From positions 1 through 5,774 of the forward strand of contig JBPPNE010000072.1 in assembly GCA_051306415.1 (NCBI GenBank): a DNA stretch of 5,774 nucleotides, read 5' to 3'. The notes below the pieces were generated by a model. It was not told where the DNA came from. It saw nothing but the letters and a program-made list of their open reading frames with translations, and did not search any database. The DNA comes from CBDDRG01 sp051306415. GTDB taxonomy: Bacteria; Pseudomonadota; Gammaproteobacteria; Pseudomonadales; Porticoccaceae. The stretch's first letter is position 1. Every line of letters starts with the position of its first letter. Both the position numbers and the translations under genes were made by a program. Positions 1-5,386 of the stretch are shown one piece after another.

Positions 1-293
1 TTTACCGGATCGCCGTGCGCCAGCGGGCGGCGGTGCTGAAGACCATCAAGGTTGCTGTCGACGTCAAGTTAGCGGGCGATCTCGACGGCAAGCAGGCCAG
101 CTATGCCCTTGCCGAACTCGATCCTTCTCTAGGTCGTGGCCAGATGGAGGTGACCTTCAAGTATTTTCAGGTCATCGAAGGCAGTTTGCGGCTGCCGGTG
201 GGCTTCGTGCCGCATCAGATCCTGGTGACCGTGCGCCAGGTGGGGGGCCGCAACAAGGAAGAAACCTTCAATTGGTCTGTCGAGAAGCTGTAG
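1..293 (+). CDS. Conserved hypothetical protein, DUF6776-like, C-terminal part only
   Basis: The reading frame is open from the window edge to a TAG stop at 291-293, so the gene starts outside the window and only about 97 C-terminal residues are visible. A GTG at position 15 lies in the frame, but the frame stays open before it and there is no reason to start there. The visible part looks like beta-strand-rich sequence ending in a conserved-looking block with FKYFQVIEGSLRLP followed by GFVPHQILVTV. I recall this pattern from the C-terminus of the gammaproteobacterial DUF6776 proteins that sit just upstream of erpA in Pseudomonas. Those proteins usually carry an N-terminal membrane helix and coiled coil, which cannot be checked here. 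The biochemical function is unknown. Family assignment is from memory of the pattern plus gene order; that it is a real coding region is much more certain. Confidence 0.7.
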   Translation, partial: YRIAVRQRAAVLKTIKVAVDVKLAGDLDGKQASYALAELDPSLGRGQMEVTFKYFQVIEGSLRLPVGFVPHQILVTVRQVGGRNKEETFNWSVEKL

Positions 294-478
294 ACTGGTT
301 TCGGGTGAAGGGATATCGGGGATGTTTTGATTTGGCGCCAGCGTAGTTGCCGCCGGATCGAATGAATTTTTTGACTGCGCCTGCCCCCTTCGCTGGCCGG
401 GAGCGACCGGTATTGGAAAATCCGTTGCGCGCCCCCACATATTCTGAATCTACCGACTCGCGTCAGTTTGGAACCGTT

Positions 479-832
479 ATGACAGGCACCGAATCATTCA
501 ACCCGACACTCCTCAACGTGACCAGCAAAGCGGTCGCCAAGGTTCGCAATCTGGTGGACGAAGAGGGCAATCCCGAGCTCAAGTTGCGAGTGTATGTGAC
601 GGGTGGGGGGTGCTCCGGGTTTCAGTACGGGTTTTCCTTCGATGAAGCGGTGGCTGACGACGACACCCTGATCGAGCGCGATGGGGTGACGGTATTGGTC
701 GATTCCCTGAGCTTTCAGTATCTCGTCGGCGCCGAGGTTGATTACGCGGAGGGTCTCGAAGGATCCCGTTTTGTGATTAAGAACCCAAATGCTGCTACTA
801 CCTGCGGCTGCGGTGCGTCTTTTTCGGTGTGA
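479..832 (+). CDS. erpA: Iron-sulfur cluster insertion protein ErpA (A-type carrier)
   Basis: ErpA is a cytoplasmic A-type carrier that receives Fe-S clusters from the assembly machinery and passes them to apo-enzymes, in E. coli including IspG/IspH of isoprenoid synthesis. The chosen start gives 117 residues, the normal family length. The three cluster-ligand cysteines are present: Cys45 in VTGGGCSGFQYGF, and Cys109 and Cys111 in the C-terminal TTCGCGASF motif. The frame stays open a further 44 codons upstream to an ATG at 347, but that stretch (rich in Pro, Arg and Ser) does not resemble the family. The ATG at 479 follows a modest GGAA at 470-473. The gene is flanked by an unrelated gene upstream (185-base gap) and convergent anmK downstream, so it is probably transcribed alone. 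I saw no convincing IscR site in the gap, and only a poor promoter match (TTGGAA at 413-418 with CATATT at 438-443, 19-base spacing). Confidence 0.96.
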   Translation: MTGTESFNPTLLNVTSKAVAKVRNLVDEEGNPELKLRVYVTGGGCSGFQYGFSFDEAVADDDTLIERDGVTVLVDSLSFQYLVGAEVDYAEGLEGSRFVIKNPNAATTCGCGASFSV

Positions 833-849
833 AGCCGGATTTTGTTTTT
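823..849 (+). terminator. Weak candidate intrinsic terminator of erpA
   Basis: TTCGG (823-827) can pair with CCGGA (835-839), with one G-U wobble, around a 7-base loop that contains the erpA stop codon. It is followed directly by a T-rich tail, TTTTGTTTTT (840-849). The T tract is good, but the stem is short and overlaps the end of the coding sequence, so this could be chance. No better terminator was seen between the convergent genes. Confidence 0.35.
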
Positions 850-894
850 GCTGTCGCCACTTTCCTTGTCGCCACTCTTGCTGTCACTGCCACT
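848..894. repeat. Three imperfect short direct repeats between erpA and anmK
   Basis: The + strand reads TTGCTGTCGCCACT (848-861), TTGTCGCCACT (866-876) and TTGCTGTCACTGCCACT (878-894). All three share TTG...GTC...GCCACT, and the GCCACT cores fall at 856, 871 and 889. The unit length varies (15 and 18 bases between cores), so this looks like decayed slippage repeats rather than a regular array. They lie in the convergent gap downstream of both genes. Confidence 0.5.
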
Positions 895-914
895 GATGCG
901 CACAATCCTTGTTA

Positions 915-2042
915 TCAGGCGGAGTAGATGGCGCCGAGAACTGCCGGCGCGCTCGCGCCAGTGACCGACGGCAGGTTGCCAGGAAGGCCGAGCAACCGCT
1001 GTCGTGCCAGCCAGGCGAACGCGATGCACTCCACCCAGCGGGGATCGATGCCCAAATCGCTGGTTGTGGCTACCATTGCTGGTTCCAGCAGGGTTTTCAG
1101 CGTTGCGACCAATTGACGATTCAGGGCTCCGCCGCCACACAGGTAGACTTCCGCGGCCCTGGCCGGAAGGCTCGCGATAGCCTCGGCGATAGACTCCGCC
1201 GTCAGCGCGAGCAACGTCGACTGAACCTGCTGCGGATCAACGGCGCCGGGGTGTAAGGCAAGTTGCCGGTCAAGCCAATCGAGGTTGAAATCTTCCCGCC
1301 CGGTGGTTTTTGGTGCTGGCATTGCAAAGAAGGGATGCGTTTTAAGGAGGCCCAATAGCGCCGGATGCGAAGTTGCTCCGGCAGCCCATGCACCGTCTTG
1401 ATCAAAGGCCGCGCCGATATGGCGCTGGCTCCACCCATCCATCAGCACATTGCCTGGGCCGGTGTCGAAACCCAACACATCGCCCGCCCTCGGCAGCCAG
1501 GTGACATTGGCCATGCCGCCAATGTTAATCACCGCCCGCTGGTGTTGATCGCTGCGAAATACTTCTCGATGAAACCCGGGCACCAGCGGCGCACCCTGCC
1601 CGCCAAGGGCGATGTCGCGGCGGCGAAAATCCGCCACAGTGGTTATGCCCGTGGTCGCGGCAATGATATTGGGGTCGCCGATTTGCAGCGTAAACGGATA
1701 TTTGCCGCCCACTTGGGGTGGTCGGTGGCGGACCGTCTGGCCGTGACTGCCGATGGCGGTGATTGCAGTGGCGGATATGGCGGTTTTCTCAAGCACCGCG
1801 AGTGCCGCGTCTGCAAACAGGTAGCCGAGTTGGCGATCAATGCGGCCAAGGGTGTCGATGTCGTCGCCACCGGGCGAGCAGAGGGTGCCGATGTCGCGTC
1901 TAAGGCCGGGCGGGATGGCGAGGCAGGCATAGCCGAGGGCTTTGGGCAGAAGGTCGCTAAAATCGACTAGAACCGCGTCCACCGAGTCCATGCTGGTACC
2001 GGACATCAAGCCGATAAAGAGATATGCCCTACTTTTCGACAC
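915..2042 (-). CDS. anmK: Anhydro-N-acetylmuramic acid kinase AnmK
   Basis: AnmK is a cytoplasmic kinase of the ASKHA fold. It hydrolyses the 1,6-anhydro ring and phosphorylates anhydro-MurNAc to MurNAc-6-phosphate, a step of peptidoglycan recycling that feeds MurQ or, in pseudomonads, the MupP/AmgK/MurU route. The 375 residues match the family length (about 360-370). Visible motifs in order: GLMSGTSMDSVDAVLVD near the N-terminus (phosphate-binding loop), GSHGQTVRHRP at 98-108, INIGGMANVTWLP at 172-184, GFDTGPGN at 191-198 with the likely catalytic Asp193, PKTTGREDF at 244-252, VYLCGGGALN at 299-308, and ECIAFAWLA at 338-346. The start is GTG at 2042-2040. No strong Shine-Dalgarno precedes it, and the upstream peptidase gene ends only 33 bases away in the same frame, so translation is probably coupled. 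Convergent with erpA. Confidence 0.97.
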   Translation of the reverse strand: MSKSRAYLFIGLMSGTSMDSVDAVLVDFSDLLPKALGYACLAIPPGLRRDIGTLCSPGGDDIDTLGRIDRQLGYLFADAALAVLEKTAISATAITAIGSHGQTVRHRPPQVGGKYPFTLQIGDPNIIAATTGITTVADFRRRDIALGGQGAPLVPGFHREVFRSDQHQRAVINIGGMANVTWLPRAGDVLGFDTGPGNVLMDGWSQRHIGAAFDQDGAWAAGATSHPALLGLLKTHPFFAMPAPKTTGREDFNLDWLDRQLALHPGAVDPQQVQSTLLALTAESIAEAIASLPARAAEVYLCGGGALNRQLVATLKTLLEPAMVATTSDLGIDPRWVECIAFAWLARQRLLGLPGNLPSVTGASAPAVLGAIYSA

Positions 2043-2075
2043 GTTGAAGTACCGATATCCCGTTGCCGGATCGAA

Positions 2076-3494
2076 TTAATCGATGTGGGCGGCGGAAGAA
2101 CCGTCTTTGGCGGATGCTACGCGTGTGGCCAAGCTCGCCAACTTGTCCACCAATGGCCTCGTCTGGGCGAGAAACTGACCCCGCAGTGCGGTGGGTATGG
2201 GTTCTGAGATCGGCATTTTGGCGGAGCGCGGATCCTGGTGAGCGCCGTTGATAAGAAACTCGTAGTGGAGGTGCGGGCCGGTGGCATAACCGGTCGAGCC
2301 GACTGCGCCGATGGTCTCGCCCTGCTTGACCAGTTTGCCGGCGCTGACTTTGCGTTTGCTGAGGTGGAGATATTTGGTGGAGTACCTGGCGTTGTGCTGG
2401 ATGACCACGTAATTGCCCATTGATGGACTGAATGCTGCGGCGACGATACGTCCACCGCCGGCGGCGTACACCGGGGTCCCTGTTGGTGCGGAATAGTCAA
2501 CTCCCCGGTGAGGGCGGACCATTTTCAGAATCGGGTGGAAGCGGCGCAGGTTGAAATTGGAACTGACGCGAGTGAAATCCAGCGGTGCCCGCAGAAAGGC
2601 CTTCCGCATCGGTTTGCCATCGGGTGTGTAGTAAGTCACCGTACCATCCTTGCCTACGAAGCGAACAGCTTGGTAGGTTTTGCCCTGATTGGTGAATTCC
2701 GCAGCAAGGATATCCCCCGCGCCAATGCGCTCGCCATCGACAAAGTGCTCTTCGTAGAGCACGCTAAAACTGTCGCCAGATTTGATGTCCCGCGCAAAGT
2801 CGATATCCCAGGCAAAAATGTTTGCGATGGACAGAATCTGCGCTTGCGGGAGTCCGGTTTTGCTGGCGTCGAGGAAAAGAGAGCTTTCTATGACGCCATG
2901 CTCGAATCTGGTTGCCACTTCCGGTGCGCGCAGCTTTTTTTCACCGGTGAAGTTGGTTCCATCGGATTTGTAAACATAAGATTCCAATGGCGAGCGGATG
3001 TATTTGACTTTCGCGAGGTCGCCGTGCTCGTCCACCGCGACGGCAACGGTCTCTCCGGGCTGTAATTTTTTCAGCTGGGCCGCCTCTCTACTCGCGTCGG
3101 TAACAGCCAGTGCATCGGTCTCGCTTAGATGCAGGCGTTTGAAAAGACTCGTCAGATTGTCGCCAGGTCGAACGCTGTCTTCTCGCCAGCGCGAAGATGC
3201 GGGTGCGGAGCTGGGTTCAGTGGCTGCTTGGGGAGTCTGGGCTAGTTCGGGAGAGGGGATGACGGCTTGCTGTGCTTTATCGGTTTGTTCGGTGGGTGGT
3301 AGCGGGAGTTCGATGGGGAGGTTATTGCGTTCGGCGACCGCTCGCTCCGAGGGTGCTAAAGGCAATATCAACAGGACACCAAACGCGACGACAGTCGCGG
3401 CGAACAGACGAGCACGAGGCGGTGTAAACATAGAGCCATCCAGCCAGAAAGATCTCAGGTTGCGCTTCCTGCGCATGTTTTTATCAGTGAACAT
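2076..3494 (-). CDS. mepM: Membrane-anchored M23 (LytM) peptidoglycan endopeptidase, MepM-like
   Basis: Likely a zinc D,D-endopeptidase that cuts 4-3 cross-links in periplasmic peptidoglycan during wall growth, as E. coli MepM (YebA) does. As drawn, the 472-residue product has a basic N-terminus, one hydrophobic segment at about 30-47 (signal anchor), a Pro/Ala/Glu-rich linker to about 100, a LysM/OapA-like domain at about 101-165 (VRPGDNLTSLFKRL), a middle domain at about 185-310, and an M23 domain at about 325-420. Zinc ligands are His329 and Asp333 in HRGVDY and His410 in GPHLHYEF. His377 in KYLHLS is the expected catalytic histidine. All are present, so the enzyme should be active. The start is uncertain: ATG 3494 lies 20 bases after the only good Shine-Dalgarno, with alternatives at Met7 (3476) and Met22 (3431). 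Met22 gives an N-terminus most like the homologues I remember. First gene of a probable operon with anmK. Confidence 0.93.
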   Translation of the reverse strand: MFTDKNMRRKRNLRSFWLDGSMFTPPRARLFAATVVAFGVLLILPLAPSERAVAERNNLPIELPLPPTEQTDKAQQAVIPSPELAQTPQAATEPSSAPASSRWREDSVRPGDNLTSLFKRLHLSETDALAVTDASREAAQLKKLQPGETVAVAVDEHGDLAKVKYIRSPLESYVYKSDGTNFTGEKKLRAPEVATRFEHGVIESSLFLDASKTGLPQAQILSIANIFAWDIDFARDIKSGDSFSVLYEEHFVDGERIGAGDILAAEFTNQGKTYQAVRFVGKDGTVTYYTPDGKPMRKAFLRAPLDFTRVSSNFNLRRFHPILKMVRPHRGVDYSAPTGTPVYAAGGGRIVAAAFSPSMGNYVVIQHNARYSTKYLHLSKRKVSAGKLVKQGETIGAVGSTGYATGPHLHYEFLINGAHQDPRSAKMPISEPIPTALRGQFLAQTRPLVDKLASLATRVASAKDGSSAAHID

Positions 3495-3507
3495 GCGGAT
3501 AACGCAT
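3484..3507 (-). CDS. Putative 7-codon leader minigene overlapping the mepM start
   Basis: On the minus strand, ATG at 3507-3505 lies exactly 7 bases after a strong AGGAGG (3520-3515) and opens a frame encoding MRYPHVH. It closes at TGA (3486-3484), followed at once by TAA (3483-3481). The mepM ATG at 3494 lies inside this minigene in another frame, and mepM Met7 (3476) begins 7 bases after the minigene's TGA. Bases 3507-3493 can also fold into a hairpin, ATGCG and CGCAT around TTATC. This could be a leader peptide that controls mepM by reinitiation or coupling, a chance ATG, or the trace of a one-base sequence error that split the true N-terminus. No family is recognisable at this length. Confidence 0.3.
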   Translation of the reverse strand: MRYPHVH

Positions 3508-3514
3508 CGTAAAG

Positions 3515-3520
3515 CCTCCT
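3515..3520 (-). promoter_or_regulatory. Strong Shine-Dalgarno sequence upstream of mepM
   Basis: The minus strand reads AAAAGGAGG just before the peptidase gene. Its spacing is ideal (7 bases) for the out-of-frame minigene ATG at 3507 and too long (20 bases) for the mepM ATG at 3494. It therefore argues either for a translated leader or for an error in the start region. An in-frame TAA at 3524-3522 rules out an upstream start for mepM in its own frame. Confidence 0.7.
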
Positions 3521-3581
3521 TTTATAACAAAAAAAGAAGATCGATGAAAGCGGTGCTGTCATTTTGGGCGCCGACGGATTC

Positions 3582-3609
3582 TTGTAATTGGAGCAAGATG
3601 GTGTATGGT
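3582..3609 (+). promoter_or_regulatory. Weak candidate sigma70 promoter for tyrS
   Basis: TTGTAA (3582-3587) and TATGGT (3604-3609) are 16 bases apart, each matching four of six consensus bases, and would give a leader of about 35 bases before tyrS. An alternative -10 is TGTAAT (3583-3588), five of six, but it lacks a suitable -35. No clear promoter was found for the divergent mepM side of this gap. No T-box or other tRNA-sensing leader fits in the space. Confidence 0.25.
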
Positions 3610-3634
3610 TCCGCGTTATTTTTCTGCTATCGAT

Positions 3635-3640
3635 GGAGGT
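3635..3640 (+). promoter_or_regulatory. Ribosome binding site deciding the tyrS start
   Basis: GGAGGT lies 10 bases before the ATG at 3651. It overlaps the in-frame ATG at 3633 and lies downstream of the in-frame ATG at 3588, so neither of those can use it. This supports 3651 as the start. Confidence 0.8.
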
Positions 3641-3650
3641 AATTTACCGC

Positions 3651-4949
3651 ATGCTTGGGCTTGGCGCTAGCTTGATCGACGAACTCAAGGATCGGGGTCT
3701 GATTGCCCAGATTGCCGGCGATGAGCACTTGCTCAAGCATCTTGATGAGCCGCGCACGCTGTATTGCGGGTTTGATCCCACCGCGGATAGCCTGCATATC
3801 GGCAGCTTGGTTCCCCTGCTTGCTCTGCGCCGATTCCAACTCGCCGGGCATCGGCCGATCGCCCTTGTCGGCGGCGCTACAGGCCTCATCGGTGACCCCA
3901 GCTTCAAGTCCCAGGAGCGGAAACTCAACTCGCCGGATATCGTCGGTGGCTGGACTGAGCGTCTGCGCTCGCAGGTGTCCCGCTTCATCGACTTCGACGC
4001 CGGCAGCTGTGCTGCCCGTGTGGTCGACAACCTGGAGTGGGTCGGGGCGATGTCCGCGCTCGATTTTCTCCGCGACGTGGGCAAGCACTTCTCCGTCAAT
4101 GCGATGATCCAGAAGGAGTCCGTCAAGCAGCGGATAGAGCGTGAGGGCGAGGGGATTTCCTTTACGGAGTTCTCCTATCTGTTGCTCCAGTCTTACGATT
4201 TTGCTGAACTCAACCGCCGCTACGGCTGCACCTTGCAAATCGGTGGATCCGACCAGTGGGGCAATATCACAGGCGGCATAGACCTAACGCGGCGGCGCAA
4301 TCGTGCTCAAGTTTACGGCCTCACTCTGCCCTTGGTAACCAAGGCGGACGGTAGTAAGTTCGGCAAAACCGAGGTCGGTTCGGTCTGGCTTGATCCAGCA
4401 AAGACATCCCCGTATGCGTTTTACCAGTTCTGGATCAATACGGCTGACAGCGATGCCTATAAGTTTCTTCGCTATTTCACCTTTCTTGAAGTGACGGCAA
4501 TCAATTCCGTCGAACATGCTGACGCGGCGGCTCAGGGCAAGAAATCGGTTCAGGGCATTCTCGCCCGAGAGGTCACCCGGCTGGTTCATGGGCCCGAGGG
4601 TTTGGCCGCCGCTGAGCGTGTTTCCAGGGCGCTGTTCTCGGGGGCATTCAATGAATTGACAGAAGGAGACCTTGAGCAGCTAGCCCTTGATGGCATGCCT
4701 TGCACCGAAATTGACGTGCCAAGCAAAGCTATCGTTGACGTTTTGGTGGACAGCGGCTTGGCCGTTACCCCGCGCGGTGAAGTCACCCTTGGGCAAGCGC
4801 GAAAGTTTGTCCGTGATGGCGCGGTGAGTGTCAATAGTGTCAAGGTTGGTGATGATCAAGCGCTGGTCACAAGGGCGGATGCCTACTATGGACACTTCCA
4901 TATTCTGTGCCGGGGCAAGAAGAATTTCCACCTGTTGCGATGGGTCTGA
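3651..4949 (+). CDS. tyrS: Tyrosyl-tRNA synthetase, E. coli TyrS type
   Basis: This cytoplasmic class I enzyme activates tyrosine with ATP and charges tRNA-Tyr. The chosen start gives 432 residues, against 424 in E. coli TyrS, and the sequence follows the E. coli type along its length. Motifs: LYCGFDPTADSLHIGS at 37-52, where the HIGH signature reads HIGS; GGATGLIGDPS at 74-84; KHFSVN at 145-150; SYDF at 181-184 with the tyrosine-binding Asp183 (E. coli Asp182); Tyr38 (E. coli Tyr37); GGSDQWGNITGGIDLTRR at 198-215; and the KMSKS-equivalent KFGKT at 236-240. The C-terminal part from about 360 is the S4-type tRNA-binding domain, ending RGKKNFHLLRWV. The frame extends 21 codons further upstream, but that stretch is outside the family pattern and the ribosome binding site supports 3651. 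The gene runs toward the rRNA operon, whose P1 begins 66 bases downstream, with no clear terminator between. Confidence 0.97.
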   Translation: MLGLGASLIDELKDRGLIAQIAGDEHLLKHLDEPRTLYCGFDPTADSLHIGSLVPLLALRRFQLAGHRPIALVGGATGLIGDPSFKSQERKLNSPDIVGGWTERLRSQVSRFIDFDAGSCAARVVDNLEWVGAMSALDFLRDVGKHFSVNAMIQKESVKQRIEREGEGISFTEFSYLLLQSYDFAELNRRYGCTLQIGGSDQWGNITGGIDLTRRRNRAQVYGLTLPLVTKADGSKFGKTEVGSVWLDPAKTSPYAFYQFWINTADSDAYKFLRYFTFLEVTAINSVEHADAAAQGKKSVQGILAREVTRLVHGPEGLAAAERVSRALFSGAFNELTEGDLEQLALDGMPCTEIDVPSKAIVDVLVDSGLAVTPRGEVTLGQARKFVRDGAVSVNSVKVGDDQALVTRADAYYGHFHILCRGKKNFHLLRWV

Positions 4950-5015
4950 TTGGGCGCTGGCAATCCCCCAACGGACAGCTGTAGACCGATCTTGCCGGAT
5001 TATGGTCACTATCGA

Positions 5016-5043
5016 TTGACATCGAGTATCCGGACGCTAGAAT
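5016..5043 (+). promoter_or_regulatory. rRNA operon promoter P1
   Basis: A perfect -35 TTGACA (5016-5021) is followed after 16 bases by TAGAAT (5038-5043), five of six. A GC-rich discriminator (GCGCGCC) follows, as is typical of stringently controlled rRNA promoters that respond to ppGpp and initiating NTPs. Transcription would start near 5048-5051. It lies 66 bases after the tyrS stop, and the DNA just upstream is not strikingly AT-rich, so a strong UP element is not evident. Confidence 0.85.
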
Positions 5044-5109
5044 GCGCGCCTCCCTCAGGGGTTGTGTCAATGCGAGTGTGCCGCGAAGCAGTAAGTAGTT
5101 AGATAGTTT

Positions 5110-5129
5110 CGGTAAATCGCGGTAATTTG
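5110..5129. repeat. 10-base imperfect tandem repeat just upstream of P2
   Basis: CGGTAAATCG (5110-5119) is followed directly by CGGTAATTTG (5120-5129), matching at 8 of 10 positions with a period of one helical turn. It ends one base before the P2 -35. The AT-rich part of each copy falls on the same DNA face, so it could act as an UP element or protein site. It may also be chance. Confidence 0.4.
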
Positions 5130-5130
5130 A

Positions 5131-5158
5131 TTGACACATAAGATGCAATCTGTAAAAT
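5131..5158 (+). promoter_or_regulatory. rRNA operon promoter P2
   Basis: A second perfect TTGACA (5131-5136) is followed after 16 bases by TAAAAT (5153-5158), five of six. It lies 115 bases downstream of P1, close to the P1-P2 distance known in E. coli rrn operons. Its discriminator (ACGCATC) is less GC-rich than that of P1. Transcription would start near 5163-5166, just before the boxB-like hairpin. Confidence 0.85.
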
Positions 5159-5166
5159 ACGCATCC

Positions 5167-5180
5167 CGCTCAACCGAGCG
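5167..5180 (+). promoter_or_regulatory. boxB-like hairpin of the rRNA leader
   Basis: CGCTC (5167-5171) and GAGCG (5176-5180) form a perfect 5-bp stem around AACC, two bases before boxA. Position and shape fit the boxB element of rRNA antitermination leaders. Confidence 0.6.
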
Positions 5181-5182
5181 AA

Positions 5183-5194
5183 CGTTCTTTAAGA
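5183..5194 (+). promoter_or_regulatory. boxA antitermination element
   Basis: CGTTCTTTAAGA matches the rRNA boxA consensus TGCTCTTTAACA at 9 of 12 positions, including the CTTTAA core. In E. coli, boxA RNA recruits NusB-NusE (S10) and SuhB so that RNA polymerase resists Rho over the long untranslated rRNA operon. Confidence 0.8.
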
Positions 5195-5211
5195 AAATGA
5201 TCAGGCAAAGC

Positions 5212-5220
5212 GTGTGGGTG
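5212..5220 (+). promoter_or_regulatory. boxC-like GTGTGGGTG element
   Basis: GTGTGGGTG followed by CTTGC matches the conserved GTGTGGGTGCTTG text seen in pseudomonad rRNA leaders downstream of boxA. Together with boxB and boxA it completes the boxB-boxA-boxC order of the rRNA leader. Its exact role is less clear than that of boxA. Confidence 0.65.
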
Positions 5221-5386
5221 CTTGCTGCGATGATTCAGGTGACAACGAATCGTCAAATGCAAGTAACTCATCAATTCATTATTGAAATGGTAAGCCAAAG
5301 TATTTGAGCCGAGTTTTCGGCGGTAGCGCGGGTAACTGCGAAATCGTCGCCTCTTGCAGGTAGTTCGAGGCAGAGGTGAAAGATTT

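Larger units (their letters stand above)
5159..5386 (+). other. 16S rRNA leader (transcribed spacer removed during maturation)
   Basis: This stretch runs from P2 to the mature 16S 5' end and has no convincing gene. Besides the box elements it contains a hairpin GCCGA (5308-5312) / TCGGC (5317-5321) around GTTT, and a possible GCCTC (5349-5353) / GAGGC (5367-5371) stem. In relatives, the leader pairs with sequence beyond the 16S 3' end to form the RNase III processing stem. The partner strand is outside the window, so this cannot be checked here. Confidence 0.7.

Noticed and set aside
890..914. CTGAT/ATCAG pairing downstream of anmK (minus strand) as its terminator
   Set aside because: It is a 5-bp stem with a loop of about 16 bases and no T tract on the minus strand.
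1365..1970. 201-codon open frame on the + strand opposite anmK
   Set aside because: It lies wholly antisense to a gene with complete AnmK motifs, shows no recognisable domain, and fits the usual antisense open frames caused by codon bias in GC-rich genes.
353..2080. Near-identical 15-base text at 353-367 and 2066-2080 (CCGGATCGAATKAAT)
   Set aside because: There are only two copies in unrelated contexts (erpA leader and mepM stop region). It is not palindromic and no third copy was found. Best treated as coincidence unless a genome search shows many copies.
2508..3065. 185-codon open frame on the + strand opposite mepM
   Set aside because: It is antisense to an M23 gene with intact catalytic residues and has no domain of its own.
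3520..3525. TATAAA on the minus strand as the -10 of a mepM promoter
   Set aside because: It overlaps the Shine-Dalgarno sequence, so a transcript starting from it would lack the ribosome binding site. No -35 lies at a suitable distance.
3627..4238. 203-codon open frame on the - strand opposite tyrS
   Set aside because: Shadow of tyrS. It covers conserved synthetase motifs on the other strand and has no family resemblance.
4950..4971. TTGGG...CCCAA inverted repeat just after tyrS as a terminator
   Set aside because: The stem is only 5 bp with a 12-base loop, and no T tract follows.
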